A stretch of DNA of 64,000 nt, from positions 23,216-87,215 of the forward strand of contig JBJHCY010000014.1 in NCBI GenBank assembly GCA_050486265.1, written 5' to 3'. The stretch's first letter is position 1. Every line of letters begins with the position of its first letter. A program made the position numbers and the translations under genes. The notes beneath the pieces were generated by a model. That model worked only from the letters and a program-made list of their open reading frames with translations, was not told the origin of the DNA and ran no database searches. Positions 16,423-24,544 of the stretch are shown one piece after another. Source of the DNA: SLFH01 sp050486265 (GTDB lineage: Bacteria > Planctomycetota > Phycisphaerae > Phycisphaerales > UBA1924).

Positions 16423-18653
16423 ACCCCGAACCTGCCCGTGAGGTACTGCCTCGCCTTGCGGAGCACCTGTCGCCCGATCGACGCCTCCGGCGCCGAGAAC
16501 CGCACCCGCACGCGCTGCCCGGGCTGGAGCGTGTCGCGTTCGGCCTCGGGGCGGACGATCACCGTCGCGTAGCGATAGACCGTCCGCTGACCGTCGGGGT
16601 CGTTGGGGTCCAGCAGGATCTCGCCGCCGTAACGAGTCGTCAGCGTCGGGTTGCTCACCGTCGCGGCGGCGACCGGCGCCATGCTGCTGGCGCGGGCGGG
16701 GATCGCATCGAACGCCCTGCCCCGCACGCGGATCGTCGCGGGCACCGTCACGATCTCTTCGTCGGTCCCTCTGAAGACATACGCCCGCTCGCGGTCGCTG
16801 ATCTCGGCCCTGACCACCAACTCGTCGGCGGTCATCACCATCGCCATCAGCGTGCCCCGCTGGACATACCGCCCCACCAGGTGCTCGCCCGTCCCAGCCC
16901 CGCCGAGGGCGACATACTGCCCGCCGATCGGCGAACGGACAGTCAGCCGATCGATGCGGTCCGCGAGCTGCGCGGCGCGCTCCTGCAGCGTGCGGATCTG
17001 GTTCTGCGCCGCCTCCGCTTCCGCCGGCGACTTCTCCGTCGCCCGGGCGAATGTCAGCCTCGCCCGCTCAAGGCGAGCAAGCGTCTGCTCGTACTCCGAA
17101 ACAAGCTCGGCGTTCTGCAAGACGAACACAGGGTCGCCCGCCTCCAACTCCTGCCCGGAACGAGCCAGGATCTGCGTGATAAACCCGCTCTCGCCCGCCC
17201 GCAGCGCCGCGCGGTTCACCGGTTCCAGCACACCCGCGGCCGTCGACCCCGAACGCACAGGCACCAGCCCGATCAGCCCGACAAGGAGCGCAAAGAACGC
17301 GACGCAAACGCCGACCGCGCGCACCCGACGCCCGACCAGCTTCGGCGAACTCGCCAGATGTCCGATCCCCTTGAGCACCGGCCAGACGAACATCACGCTG
17401 ACCAGCACCACCGCCAGAATGATCCCGAGCGCCGCGTACTGCGACGCGATCAGCAGCACGATGCTCAAGCCGATCAGGATGCGGTACGGCGGCGCCATCA
17501 CCCCGTACACGCCCAGCAGCCACGCCTCTTTCCGGTCCCGCACCCGCGGCGCCCGCAGCCCTTTCACGCCGTACGCGAGTCGGTGCAGCAGGTAGCTCCA
17601 GAATTCCTTGGCCCGGTGCGCCAGGTTCGGCGAGCCCGTGATGTCGCTGAGGATGTAGTACCCGTCGTAACGCAGCAGCGGGTTCATGTTGAAGATCAGC
17701 GTCGTCACGCCGCTGATCACGATCACATTGAACGCCAGCGCGTGCGTCAGCGTCGCCGGGTCGACCGTCAGCCAGACGAAGACCGCAATCGACGCGACGA
17801 CAAGCTCGACCATCATCCCCGCCGCCGAAACAAGCACCCTTCGCCAGACCTCGGGGAACCGCCACGCGCTCGTCGCGTCGCAGTAGGGCAGGGGCAGCAC
17901 GCCGCCGATCATGATCACGCCGATCTCGGTGCACCGCCCGCCCATCGCCTTGCACGCCGTCGCGTGACCCAACTCGTGGATCGCCCGGATGAACATGAAC
18001 AGAACGCCCAGCCACACCAGGTTCGCCGGGTCGAGGAAGTTGTTGAACCCGTCGCCGAGCTTCCGCCAGTTGGACAGAAACGCGAACAGCGCGCTCCCCA
18101 CCAGCAGCAGCCACAGCACCAGCCCGAACTTCGAGTACAACGGCTTGTACAGGTGCTTGGTCCGCTCCAGCCATCGCTCGGGATTAATCAACGGCACATT
18201 GAAAAAGATGAACTTGCCCGTCCGCTTCTGAAAGCGCTCGCTCTTGCTCTGGCGGTGACGCTCGGCCAGGATCTCCGGCGTCAGCGGGTCGGTCCCAAGC
18301 AGCAGCCCGAACTTCTGCAGCTGCGCAAGCAGGTCCACGCACTCGCGCTGCGTCGGCGCCGCGTCCCCGAGTTGGGCGCACGCGGCTTGCCACGCCTCGT
18401 CGACCGTCCGCGTCCCGTCGAGCATGCCGAGAAAGAAGTACGCCGCCTCCGTCAGGCGGTAGTAGTGCCCCGACGCGGGGTCCTCGACAACAAACGCGAT
18501 CTCCGGACCGAACTGCTGGCGGACCACCTGCGCGTGCGGGCTCACCTTCGGACGCTTGTCCGCCACGCGGTGCCAACGCTCGCTGAACGAGGGCTCGGGG
18601 TCCTGTCTGAGCAGTTCGAACGCCACGCGTCCTCCAAGTCCGTCTATCTTCAT
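16419..18653 (-). CDS. PqqD-like/site-2 (M50) peptidase/HlyD fusion membrane protein
   Basis: This 744-aa protein has three parts. Residues ~38-120 resemble PqqD, a winged-helix peptide-recognition element (YYRLTEAAYFFLGMLDG, then a Thr-Val start and LQKFGLLLG). Residues ~175-480 form a multi-pass membrane domain with site-2 protease motifs HELGH (226-230) and NPLLRYDG (324-331), the latter giving the Asp ligand. Residues ~490-744 form a HlyD/biotin-lipoyl adaptor with a coiled-coil arm (~540-600). Active-site residues are intact. Such proteins are usually annotated simply as HlyD or M50 family. The domain order suggests recognition, cleavage or membrane extraction, and hand-off of a peptide or protein substrate; this is inference. 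It is coupled to the SecA-like gene by a 4-nt overlap. Confidence 0.88.
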   Translation of the reverse strand: MKIDGLGGRVAFELLRQDPEPSFSERWHRVADKRPKVSPHAQVVRQQFGPEIAFVVEDPASGHYYRLTEAAYFFLGMLDGTRTVDEAWQAACAQLGDAAPTQRECVDLLAQLQKFGLLLGTDPLTPEILAERHRQSKSERFQKRTGKFIFFNVPLINPERWLERTKHLYKPLYSKFGLVLWLLLVGSALFAFLSNWRKLGDGFNNFLDPANLVWLGVLFMFIRAIHELGHATACKAMGGRCTEIGVIMIGGVLPLPYCDATSAWRFPEVWRRVLVSAAGMMVELVVASIAVFVWLTVDPATLTHALAFNVIVISGVTTLIFNMNPLLRYDGYYILSDITGSPNLAHRAKEFWSYLLHRLAYGVKGLRAPRVRDRKEAWLLGVYGVMAPPYRILIGLSIVLLIASQYAALGIILAVVLVSVMFVWPVLKGIGHLASSPKLVGRRVRAVGVCVAFFALLVGLIGLVPVRSGSTAAGVLEPVNRAALRAGESGFITQILARSGQELEAGDPVFVLQNAELVSEYEQTLARLERARLTFARATEKSPAEAEAAQNQIRTLQERAAQLADRIDRLTVRSPIGGQYVALGGAGTGEHLVGRYVQRGTLMAMVMTADELVVRAEISDRERAYVFRGTDEEIVTVPATIRVRGRAFDAIPARASSMAPVAAATVSNPTLTTRYGGEILLDPNDPDGQRTVYRYATVIVRPEAERDTLQPGQRVRVRFSAPEASIGRQVLRKARQYLTGRFGV

Positions 18654-18687
18654 CTGCGACGGCGTGTGCCCCGCACCGGTGGGGGGC

Positions 18688-20640
18688 TCACCACCACAGC
18701 CGCAGACGCAGCTCGTCGGCCATCGGCCCGAACAGCGCGCCCAGAGCCGTCGTCCGCCCGGCTCTCAGGCGCGCGATCCCAGTCTCGCCAGCTCGCAGCC
18801 AGTCCAGCGCGTCCCCGCCCCGGTCGAGGATCGAAGCCTCCACCCGGTACACATTCCCGCCCCGGTCCGGCTCGGCCACCGGATTGATCCGCACCACCTC
18901 GATCCCCACGCGGTCCTCGGGCCTGGCGCGGCTCGACAGCTTCCCCTCCTGCCCCCGGTGCACCATCCCGATGTCACGCTCGTCTACGAGCAGCACCACC
19001 ACCCGATCGCGGCCCACAACCTCGAACAGCGGCTGCGAAGGATCGATCACCGCACCCACATAATCCTGCAGATCACCGCGGCTGACCGTCCCCGCGATCG
19101 GCGCACGGATCTCCGCACGACGCAGACGATCCCGCATCAACGCGATCGACGCCTCGAGCTCCCGGATCTGCAGGTCCGCGGCCTCCGCGTTCACCTCGTC
19201 CTGGCCCCGGATCGCGTCTCGCTGCAGCGCCAGACTCGCCCGACGCGCAAGCAACTCGTCGAGCTCCAAGATCACCGGCCCGGTCTCCATCTGGGCCAAC
19301 AGATCGCCCTCGGCGACCACATCGCCCGGACGCACGAGCACTTCCTCAAGCACGCCGGTAAACGGGGGCACGATCGTCCTCGCCACCGACGACTTCAGCT
19401 CCGCGTCCGCCGTCACCCGCTTGGGGATCGGCACGAGCGCTCCGGCCGCGAACACAATGAAGATCAGCAGACAGATCAGTTTGACGAGGGTGTGCCTCGG
19501 GCCGACGATCGTCGAGCCGACCTCCAGCGTGCGGTCTTTCATCACCGCAAACACACCGCGGTCGGCGAGCCGCCTCGTCCAGAGCGCCGGGCCCACAAAC
19601 TCCGCCACCAGACGCAGCAGCGGGATCGCCGCCGGCGGGAACGGGTCCGCCGCCTCGCGCTCCATCGTCACCACGCCCACAAGGTCCCCGTCGACACGCA
19701 GCGGCAAGCTGATGATCGACGACGGCCCGTACTTCTGGCTCAGCCGGTCGTGCGCACGGCTGACGCGCCGCTGCTCGGGGTCGTTGGCCGCCTCGGGGGG
19801 CTCGGGGTAGAGCACCTCGATGTCCTGGAGGGCGCACTCCTCCATCGCGGCTTCGATCGCCTCGGCCGCCGGACCCTTCTTGTCCAGATCTTCTGACCCG
19901 CTGACGGCCGCGAGCCTGAGCACCGCCGCCGGGCCCTGGATCAGCCCGATCGAGACCCGGGTGCAGCCGAAGCGCCGCCGGATCTCGTGGCACATGAGCG
20001 AGCCCATCGTCCGCGCGTCGGCGCCCTGCTGCGACGCGTCGAGCAGTTCGAGCGTCTCGCGGAGCAGCACGCGGTGCTGCGCCTCGCTCATCGCGTGCTG
20101 ACGCCAGAGGAACGCCTCGAAGCGCGCGCCCATCAGCGCCAAAAGTTCCAACGCCCGCTCGCCGGGCACCGACGCCCCGGCGGGCATCACCAGCACGCTG
20201 GCGCCCTCGACGCGGCCGTCGGCGATCAGGGGCGACGCCAGCACGCGGTGCACCGGCTCGGCGCCGTACAGCGCCCCCGGGGTCTCGACCGTGACGGTGT
20301 CGACCCGGCCGGCGACCTGCGAATCGGCTTGGCGGGGCGAGGCGACCACCTCGCTCGCGATCTTCTCAAGACGCTGCAGCGCCGGCCCGCCGAAGAGGTC
20401 GGGCAGGTCGCCCGGAGCCCCCGCCTCGGGCCAGCGCACAAAGAGACCGGCCCGGCGTTGAGCCGAGCCGGCCAGAAAAACTCCGCCCGCGACAGCACCC
20501 ACGAGCTCGGCCTGAGCCCGCACCAGGTCGCCGAGAAAGCCGCGGAGTTCCGCGACGCGATCGCCCTGCGGGGCGAGGTTCGCCGGCTGGTGCTCGGCCG
20601 CGGGCAGCGCGGCCCCCTGGCTCGTGGATCCGGTGCTCAT
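18688..20640 (-). CDS. GAF domain-HlyD adaptor membrane protein
   Basis: This 650-aa protein has an N-terminal region (~1-185) resembling a degenerate GAF module, a GAF domain (~195-355, SLPLRVDGDLVGVVTMER signature), one membrane helix (~386-404) and a HlyD-type periplasmic adaptor (~410-650) with lipoyl half-motifs (PFTGVLEEVLVRPGD; IRAPIAGTVSRGD) flanking a short coiled coil. The cytoplasmic GAF part could sense a small ligand and gate the adaptor. It sits 34 nt upstream of the M50/HlyD gene and 61 nt downstream of the DUF3467 gene in one apparent operon. Confidence 0.86.
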   Translation of the reverse strand: MSTGSTSQGAALPAAEHQPANLAPQGDRVAELRGFLGDLVRAQAELVGAVAGGVFLAGSAQRRAGLFVRWPEAGAPGDLPDLFGGPALQRLEKIASEVVASPRQADSQVAGRVDTVTVETPGALYGAEPVHRVLASPLIADGRVEGASVLVMPAGASVPGERALELLALMGARFEAFLWRQHAMSEAQHRVLLRETLELLDASQQGADARTMGSLMCHEIRRRFGCTRVSIGLIQGPAAVLRLAAVSGSEDLDKKGPAAEAIEAAMEECALQDIEVLYPEPPEAANDPEQRRVSRAHDRLSQKYGPSSIISLPLRVDGDLVGVVTMEREAADPFPPAAIPLLRLVAEFVGPALWTRRLADRGVFAVMKDRTLEVGSTIVGPRHTLVKLICLLIFIVFAAGALVPIPKRVTADAELKSSVARTIVPPFTGVLEEVLVRPGDVVAEGDLLAQMETGPVILELDELLARRASLALQRDAIRGQDEVNAEAADLQIRELEASIALMRDRLRRAEIRAPIAGTVSRGDLQDYVGAVIDPSQPLFEVVGRDRVVVLLVDERDIGMVHRGQEGKLSSRARPEDRVGIEVVRINPVAEPDRGGNVYRVEASILDRGGDALDWLRAGETGIARLRAGRTTALGALFGPMADELRLRLWW

Positions 20641-20701
20641 CGTCGGTTGGCTCTCGACAGGGGGGTCTGCCCGATCCCCCCCGCGGTACTACTTGCGGAG
20701 A

Positions 20702-21064
20702 TCAGTCGTCGGCCAGGCGGGGGCCGCCGGCGCCGCCGCCGGTCCCGGGCTGGGGCTGACGCTGGAGCTGGATCTCGCCGTTGCGCTCCTCGTACTGGCG
20801 GATGACCTGCCCGAGGCTGATCGCCAGTCGCTTGGCGCCGACCCAGTTCATGATGACGCGGCTGCCGATCGAGAACAGCAGAGCCTGCTGCCCGTCGGGG
20901 TTCTGCATCGGGAGGTTCATCCCGAAGTCCATGACCACCTCGTCGGCGGTGGTGGAGGTCCGGATGGTGTTCGAATAGGTGGAGTGCATCTTGCTCTCGT
21001 CGATCCGGAGCTGGATCTGACGCTGCTGCCCCTGCGCACCCTGCTGCTCGCCGCCCTCGGCCAT
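20702..21064 (-). CDS. DUF3467 domain protein
   Basis: This small 120-aa protein starts at ATG 21064, preceded by GAGGAAGG with 9-nt spacing; an in-frame TTG lies 9 nt further out. The core (~18-95) matches DUF3467: YSNTIRTSTTADEVVMDFG, then SRVIMNWVGAKRLAISLGQVI and a YEERNGEI segment. The tail is Gly/Pro/Gln-rich. DUF3467 proteins are often found beside secretion or gliding genes, but their function is not known. It appears to be the first gene of the export-like operon that ends with the SecA homologue. Confidence 0.85.
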   Translation of the reverse strand: MAEGGEQQGAQGQQRQIQLRIDESKMHSTYSNTIRTSTTADEVVMDFGMNLPMQNPDGQQALLFSIGSRVIMNWVGAKRLAISLGQVIRQYEERNGEIQLQRQPQPGTGGGAGGPRLADD

Positions 21065-21425
21065 GGTGGTCAACCTTCCTCGAAAAATGTGCTCTCGCTC
21101 GCTCGCCGGGCCCGTGCTTCCGGGCTGTCACCGACGCGACCCCGCCGACCGGCTGTGCGCCCGGCCAGGGTCCGACCTGTCTTTCAGGCCGGCTTTGATG
21201 CCAAAGAGGATACTCGGTCCGGGCCCGGGGTCCAGCCGCCGTACCGACCGGAGGGTCTGGTTTCGGGGCTCGGGCCGCCCGGGGGCGGCCGTCCTTTCCC
21301 AGCATCGTTCCTGTTTTTCACTTGCCCCGCCCGCCGGGGCTGGCGGGCGCCCCTCAAGGGCGAGTGCTCACCGATTCGTCCGTCCGGCCCTTCCGGTTCC
21401 CGTCCCGTTCAGAGTCGAATCGCAA
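21065..21425. other. Intergenic leader region of the DUF3467 operon
   Basis: No gene is supportable in this 360-bp stretch. It holds the DUF3467 ribosome-binding site, a possible -10 at 21207-21212 and a GC-rich palindrome (GGCCGCCC with GGGCGGCC at 21273-21290) of unknown role. The right end meets the 3' end of tRNA-Leu. Confidence 0.4.
21207..21212 (-). promoter_or_regulatory. Possible -10 element (TATCCT) for the DUF3467/SecA-like operon
   Basis: TATCCT on the minus strand fits the TANNNT pattern seen at other promoters here. It would give an approximately 135-nt leader before the DUF3467 ATG. No clear -35 is visible. Confidence 0.35.
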
Positions 21426-21508
<83 letters not shown>

Positions 21509-21560
21509 AACACATTCCAACGGGCCGACGCCCGATACCGAACGGATCCTATGCCTCGGG

Positions 21561-21712
21561 GTGAGCGGGCGCGGGGCGCAGAGGGCTGGGCGCTGCGGTT
21601 GCTTCGGCCTGCGACCGAGGCTGGGTTCAGGGTGCGGGTGCGCGAAGACAAGCCGCGGCCGGAGGCCGCCGCCTCCCCCAGCGCCCCGCGCCCCACACCC
21701 CGCGCCCCTGAT
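21561..21712 (+). repeat. Dispersed intergenic repeat, copy B
   Basis: This stretch of about 150 bp matches the reverse complement of 46802-46954. The best block, 21654-21700, has 44 of 47 bases identical to the complement of 46806-46852, and further similarity (GTGAGC start, CGGCCTGCG...CCGA centre, CTGAT end) runs the full length, with gaps in the middle. Both copies are intergenic. Confidence 0.75.
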
Positions 21713-21757
21713 CCCCCAATCTGCCCGCCCGCCTTTCGCATGCGCGTGGGTCGGGGC

Positions 21758-21763
21758 TAGACT
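21758..21763 (+). promoter_or_regulatory. Putative -10 (TAGACT) of tig
   Basis: TAGACT followed by TTTCG is identical to the element before greA (59104-59109). It predicts a start near 21770 and a leader of roughly 110 nt. Confidence 0.5.
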
Positions 21764-21880
21764 TTCGGCCTTGCCGCTCCGGCCCGTCCGGGCGCGGCCG
21801 CTATGTGAACCCAGATTGGCCAGACCCGGCCATCTCCGACCACGGACCCTCGAGTCCAACGATCCGGGAGTACCTCCGCG

Positions 21881-23278
21881 ATGTCCGATTCGGCGACCAA
21901 AGAAACCAGCAGCAACACCCGCATCGAGGACGCCGGTCCCAGCCGCAAGAAGCTGGTCATCGAGATCCCGGCCGAGGCGGTCGACGAGAAGCTCGACGAG
22001 TCGATCCTGACCCTGGCCTCCGAGGCGGAGCTCCCCGGCTTCCGCAAGGGCCGCGCTCCCCGAGCGCTGGTCCAGAAGCGGTTCGGCGAGGCCGTCCGCA
22101 ACGAGGCCAAGAACGCCCTGGTCGCAAGCGCCTATCAGGAAGCCGTCGAGGAGCACAAGCTCAAGGTCGTCGGCGACCCGATCAGCGAAGAACTGCCCGA
22201 CCTCGTGCTCGAGCCGGGCAAGCCCCTGAGCGTCACCATCGACATCGAGGTCGCCCCCGAGTTCACCATGCCCGAGATCGAGGGCATCGAGATCTTCAAG
22301 CCCGAGTTCGAGGTCACCGACGAGATGGTCGCCTCCGAGGTCGAGAAGATCTGCATCAACGAGGGCGACCTCGAAGAACGCGAGACGCCCGAGCCCGGCG
22401 ACTACCTCACCGGCCACGGCATCATGCGCGGCACCCCCTCGGGCGCTTCGGAAGAGAAAGAGTTCTACAACATCCCCGGCGCCGTCGTCCAGGTCCCGCC
22501 CGCCGAGAAGGAAGGCAAGGGCATGGTCCTCGGCGTCATGGTCGAGGACTTCGCCAAGCAGGTCGGCCTGCCCAAGCCCGGCGAGACCGTGACCATCAAG
22601 GTCAAGGGCCCCGACAACCACGAGGTCGAGGAGATCCGCGGCACCGACCTCACCATCACCTTCGAGGTCGACCGCGTCGACCGCATCATCCCCGCCGACC
22701 TGAACACGGTCGTCGACCGCTACGGCTTCCAGTTCGCCGACGAACTCCGCGAGACCGTCCGCACCCGCCTGAAGCAGCGCGCCATCATCCGCCAGCAGGT
22801 CGCGATGCGTCAGCAGATCGCCGACTACCTCGTCGAGCACACCGAGATCGAGCTGCCCGAGCGCCTCACCGCGGGTCAGGCCGCACGCACCCTCGACCGC
22901 CGCCGGATGGAGCTCGCCTACCGCGGCGTGCCCGAGAACGAGATCGAGGAGCACATCGCCGAGCTCCGCGCCTCGTCGGACAAGAGCGCCGTCCGCGAGC
23001 TGAAGCTCTTCTTCGTGCTCAATCAGATCGCCGACGATCTGGATGTCACCGTGACCGAGGGCGAGATGAACGGGCGCATCGCCCAGCTCGCTTCCGAGCA
23101 GGGCGTCCGCCCCGAGAAGCTCCGCCAGGAATTGATCCGGCGCAACCGCGTCGGCCAGATCTTCAGCCAGATCCGCGAGCACAAGGCCATGGACGAACTG
23201 GTCAAGAAGGCCAAGGTCACCGACATCACCGCCGACGAGTTCGCCGAGAAGATGAAGGCCAAGCAGAAGGACGCGTAA
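21881..23278 (+). CDS. tig: Trigger factor, ribosome-associated chaperone
   Basis: This 465-aa protein has the ribosome-binding N-terminal domain with signature LPGFRKGRAPR (~51-61), then a middle region where the FKBP-type peptidyl-prolyl isomerase normally lies (~160-265), then the helical C-terminal chaperone arms (~270-455). The middle region lacks the usual FKBP landmarks, so isomerase activity is doubtful. Length is slightly above the usual ~430. It works on nascent chains at the ribosome exit tunnel. Clp protease genes, the frequent neighbours, are absent. The codon use is very strongly GC-biased, as for a highly expressed gene, and a strong terminator follows 28 bp after the stop. Confidence 0.95.
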   Translation: MSDSATKETSSNTRIEDAGPSRKKLVIEIPAEAVDEKLDESILTLASEAELPGFRKGRAPRALVQKRFGEAVRNEAKNALVASAYQEAVEEHKLKVVGDPISEELPDLVLEPGKPLSVTIDIEVAPEFTMPEIEGIEIFKPEFEVTDEMVASEVEKICINEGDLEERETPEPGDYLTGHGIMRGTPSGASEEKEFYNIPGAVVQVPPAEKEGKGMVLGVMVEDFAKQVGLPKPGETVTIKVKGPDNHEVEEIRGTDLTITFEVDRVDRIIPADLNTVVDRYGFQFADELRETVRTRLKQRAIIRQQVAMRQQIADYLVEHTEIELPERLTAGQAARTLDRRRMELAYRGVPENEIEEHIAELRASSDKSAVRELKLFFVLNQIADDLDVTVTEGEMNGRIAQLASEQGVRPEKLRQELIRRNRVGQIFSQIREHKAMDELVKKAKVTDITADEFAEKMKAKQKDA

Positions 23279-23306
23279 GCCGCGTTCCGAGCCCATGAAA
23301 CACAAG

Positions 23307-23334
23307 CGGCCCGCTCCGAGGAGCGGGCCGTTTT
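23307..23334 (+). terminator. Intrinsic terminator after tig
   Basis: A perfect 10-bp stem (CGGCCCGCTC with GAGCGGGCCG) and CGAG loop are followed by TTTT. It lies 28 bp after the tig stop. Confidence 0.92.
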
Positions 23335-23386
23335 CATTCCTTGTTTGTTGTGCCCGTGCGAGTGAAATTGGATCAGCGTCGCCGGT

Positions 23387-23719
23387 TCAGGCCTCGCGTG
23401 TCTCGCGCAGCGCCTCTGGCGAGACCTCGCTCAGCGCGCCGCAGTTGGGGCAGATCACGCCGTACGCGCCCGCCCTTTGGCCCTGCAGGTTCTCGCCGCA
23501 GGAGTGGCAGACCGCTTGGTCGAACTGCGCGCCGATCTTGCTGACCGCGACCGCAACGGCGGTGATGGCCACCCCGACGACCGCCGCCATCGGCAACGCC
23601 GCAATCGAGATCACGCTGAACGCGGCGACACCCACCCCGATGAGCACCCCGAACGCCTTGAGTCTGGCTTTGGCGAGCAAACGCAAACTGAACCTCCGGA
23701 CACGCGCCTCCTGAACCAC
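23387..23719 (-). CDS. Small membrane protein with zinc-ribbon
   Basis: This 110-aa protein has a basic N-terminus (~1-20), two adjoining hydrophobic helices (~22-60) and a C-terminal zinc-ribbon with paired knuckles CHSCGENL (~71-78) and CPNCGAL (~90-96). No family is recognised. A TAGACT -10 lies about 37 nt upstream on the minus strand (23756-23761), which supports it as a real gene. Its N-terminus is amphipathic and Arg-rich, suggesting membrane anchoring with the zinc-ribbon in the cytoplasm. The function is unknown. Confidence 0.65.
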   Translation of the reverse strand: MVQEARVRRFSLRLLAKARLKAFGVLIGVGVAAFSVISIAALPMAAVVGVAITAVAVAVSKIGAQFDQAVCHSCGENLQGQRAGAYGVICPNCGALSEVSPEALRETREA

Positions 23720-23755
23720 CCGCAGAGCGCCGAGGCGTTTTCGCCCTGAACCAAG

Positions 23756-23761
23756 AGTCTA
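23756..23761 (-). promoter_or_regulatory. Putative -10 (TAGACT) of the zinc-ribbon membrane protein gene
   Basis: TAGACT on the minus strand gives a predicted transcript start about 30 nt before the ATG. It is the same hexamer as before tig and greA. Confidence 0.45.
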
Positions 23762-23843
23762 TCGGCCCGGGTTGATGCGGGCCATAACCCCGCCATCGCG
23801 TGCCGCATAGATGCGTCTTATGCGTGAGAAATATGCGTCCGGC

Positions 23844-24431
23844 TCAGTCCATCGGGCGGTAGAGGTCGATGACCTCGCGGACCTTGTCGGGCGAGGGGAT
23901 CGAGGCGATCTGGATCTCGATGCCCTCCTGCCCGGCGCTGGCGATGCCGATCGTCCCGACCCTCCAGATCCGCTCCCAGAAGCTCTGGCTGATGGTGATG
24001 TTTCGGATGTTGTCGTGCAGCACCTCGCTGGTGGCTTTCGAGAAGAGCCCCCGGCGCTGGATCGAACGCTTGTTGGTCACTCGGAGCGACTCCCCCAGCG
24101 TTCGGATCCGCCAGGCGATCAGCGAGACGACCGCGATCAGGATCACCAGCACCGAGGGGACCCAGAGCCAGTGCCCGTACTGTCCGCCCCGGGACATCAC
24201 CCCGAAGTACACCGACCCAGCGCCCCCCGCCAGGAGCAGCAGCCAGAGCAGCGAGAACATCATCGGGCGTGCGCGGAACATCGCCGGGCGGAGAAAGAGC
24301 ACCTGCTGCTCCGGCCCCGAGTCTGGGGGGTAGCCCGCCTCGGCCGCCCGGTCGCGGTCCGGCCGGTCGCCCGCGCCGCGCTTGGCTTCGTAGATCCGTT
24401 CGTGCTTGCCTTCGACATCCCGCTCGATCAT
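23844..24431 (-). CDS. PH domain (bPH2/YdbS-like) membrane protein
   Basis: This 195-aa protein has a polar N-terminus (~1-45), two membrane helices (~58-77 and ~88-107) and a C-terminal bacterial PH domain of the bPH2 type (~110-190), with a conserved LRVTNKRSIQRRGLFSK stretch and an FWERIWRVGTI motif. Members are small membrane proteins of unclear role, often in stress or envelope contexts. A GGAG ribosome-binding site and an upstream TAGGCT -10 (24464-24469, minus) support the start at 24431. Confidence 0.85.
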   Translation of the reverse strand: MIERDVEGKHERIYEAKRGAGDRPDRDRAAEAGYPPDSGPEQQVLFLRPAMFRARPMMFSLLWLLLLAGGAGSVYFGVMSRGGQYGHWLWVPSVLVILIAVVSLIAWRIRTLGESLRVTNKRSIQRRGLFSKATSEVLHDNIRNITISQSFWERIWRVGTIGIASAGQEGIEIQIASIPSPDKVREVIDLYRPMD

Positions 24432-24463
24432 GCGTCTGCTCCGCCTCGTGGTGCCGGACGCAG

Positions 24464-24469
24464 AGCCTA
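24464..24469 (-). promoter_or_regulatory. Putative -10 (TAGGCT) of the PH-domain protein gene
   Basis: A TANNNT hexamer on the minus strand gives a leader of about 26 nt that includes GGAG. No -35 is evident. Confidence 0.4.
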
Positions 24470-24526
24470 TCCGGGTTGGGGCCGGCGTGATGGCCCGCGC
24501 GGCGGGTGTCGGCGGGGGCCTTGCTC

Positions 24527-24532
24527 TATAGT
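24527..24532 (+). promoter_or_regulatory. Putative -10 (TATAGT) of the glycosyltransferase operon
   Basis: TATAGT ends 12 nt before the ATG at 24545, and no Shine-Dalgarno is present between them. The predicted transcript is leaderless or nearly so. Confidence 0.55.
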
Positions 24533-24544
24533 CGCAGCCCTCCG

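Larger units (their letters stand above)
21509..21880. other. Intergenic region with a dispersed repeat and the tig leader
   Basis: No gene is supportable here. The region contains a possible tRNA-Leu -10 (21546-21551, minus), copy B of a dispersed repeat (21561-21712), the putative tig -10 TAGACT (21758-21763) and an approximately 110-nt tig leader. Long open frames here have Pro/Arg-rich translations from GC-rich repeat sequence and are not genes. Confidence 0.55.

Noticed and set aside
16128..18887. Plus-strand 919-codon frame across the SecA-like and M50/HlyD genes
   Set aside because: Arg/His/Pro/Ala-rich shadow; the minus strand holds intact motor and protease motifs.
21273..21290. GGCCGCCC/GGGCGGCC palindrome as a plus-strand terminator
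   Set aside because: No plus-strand gene ends before it and the loop is only about 4 nt; probably incidental in GC-rich DNA.
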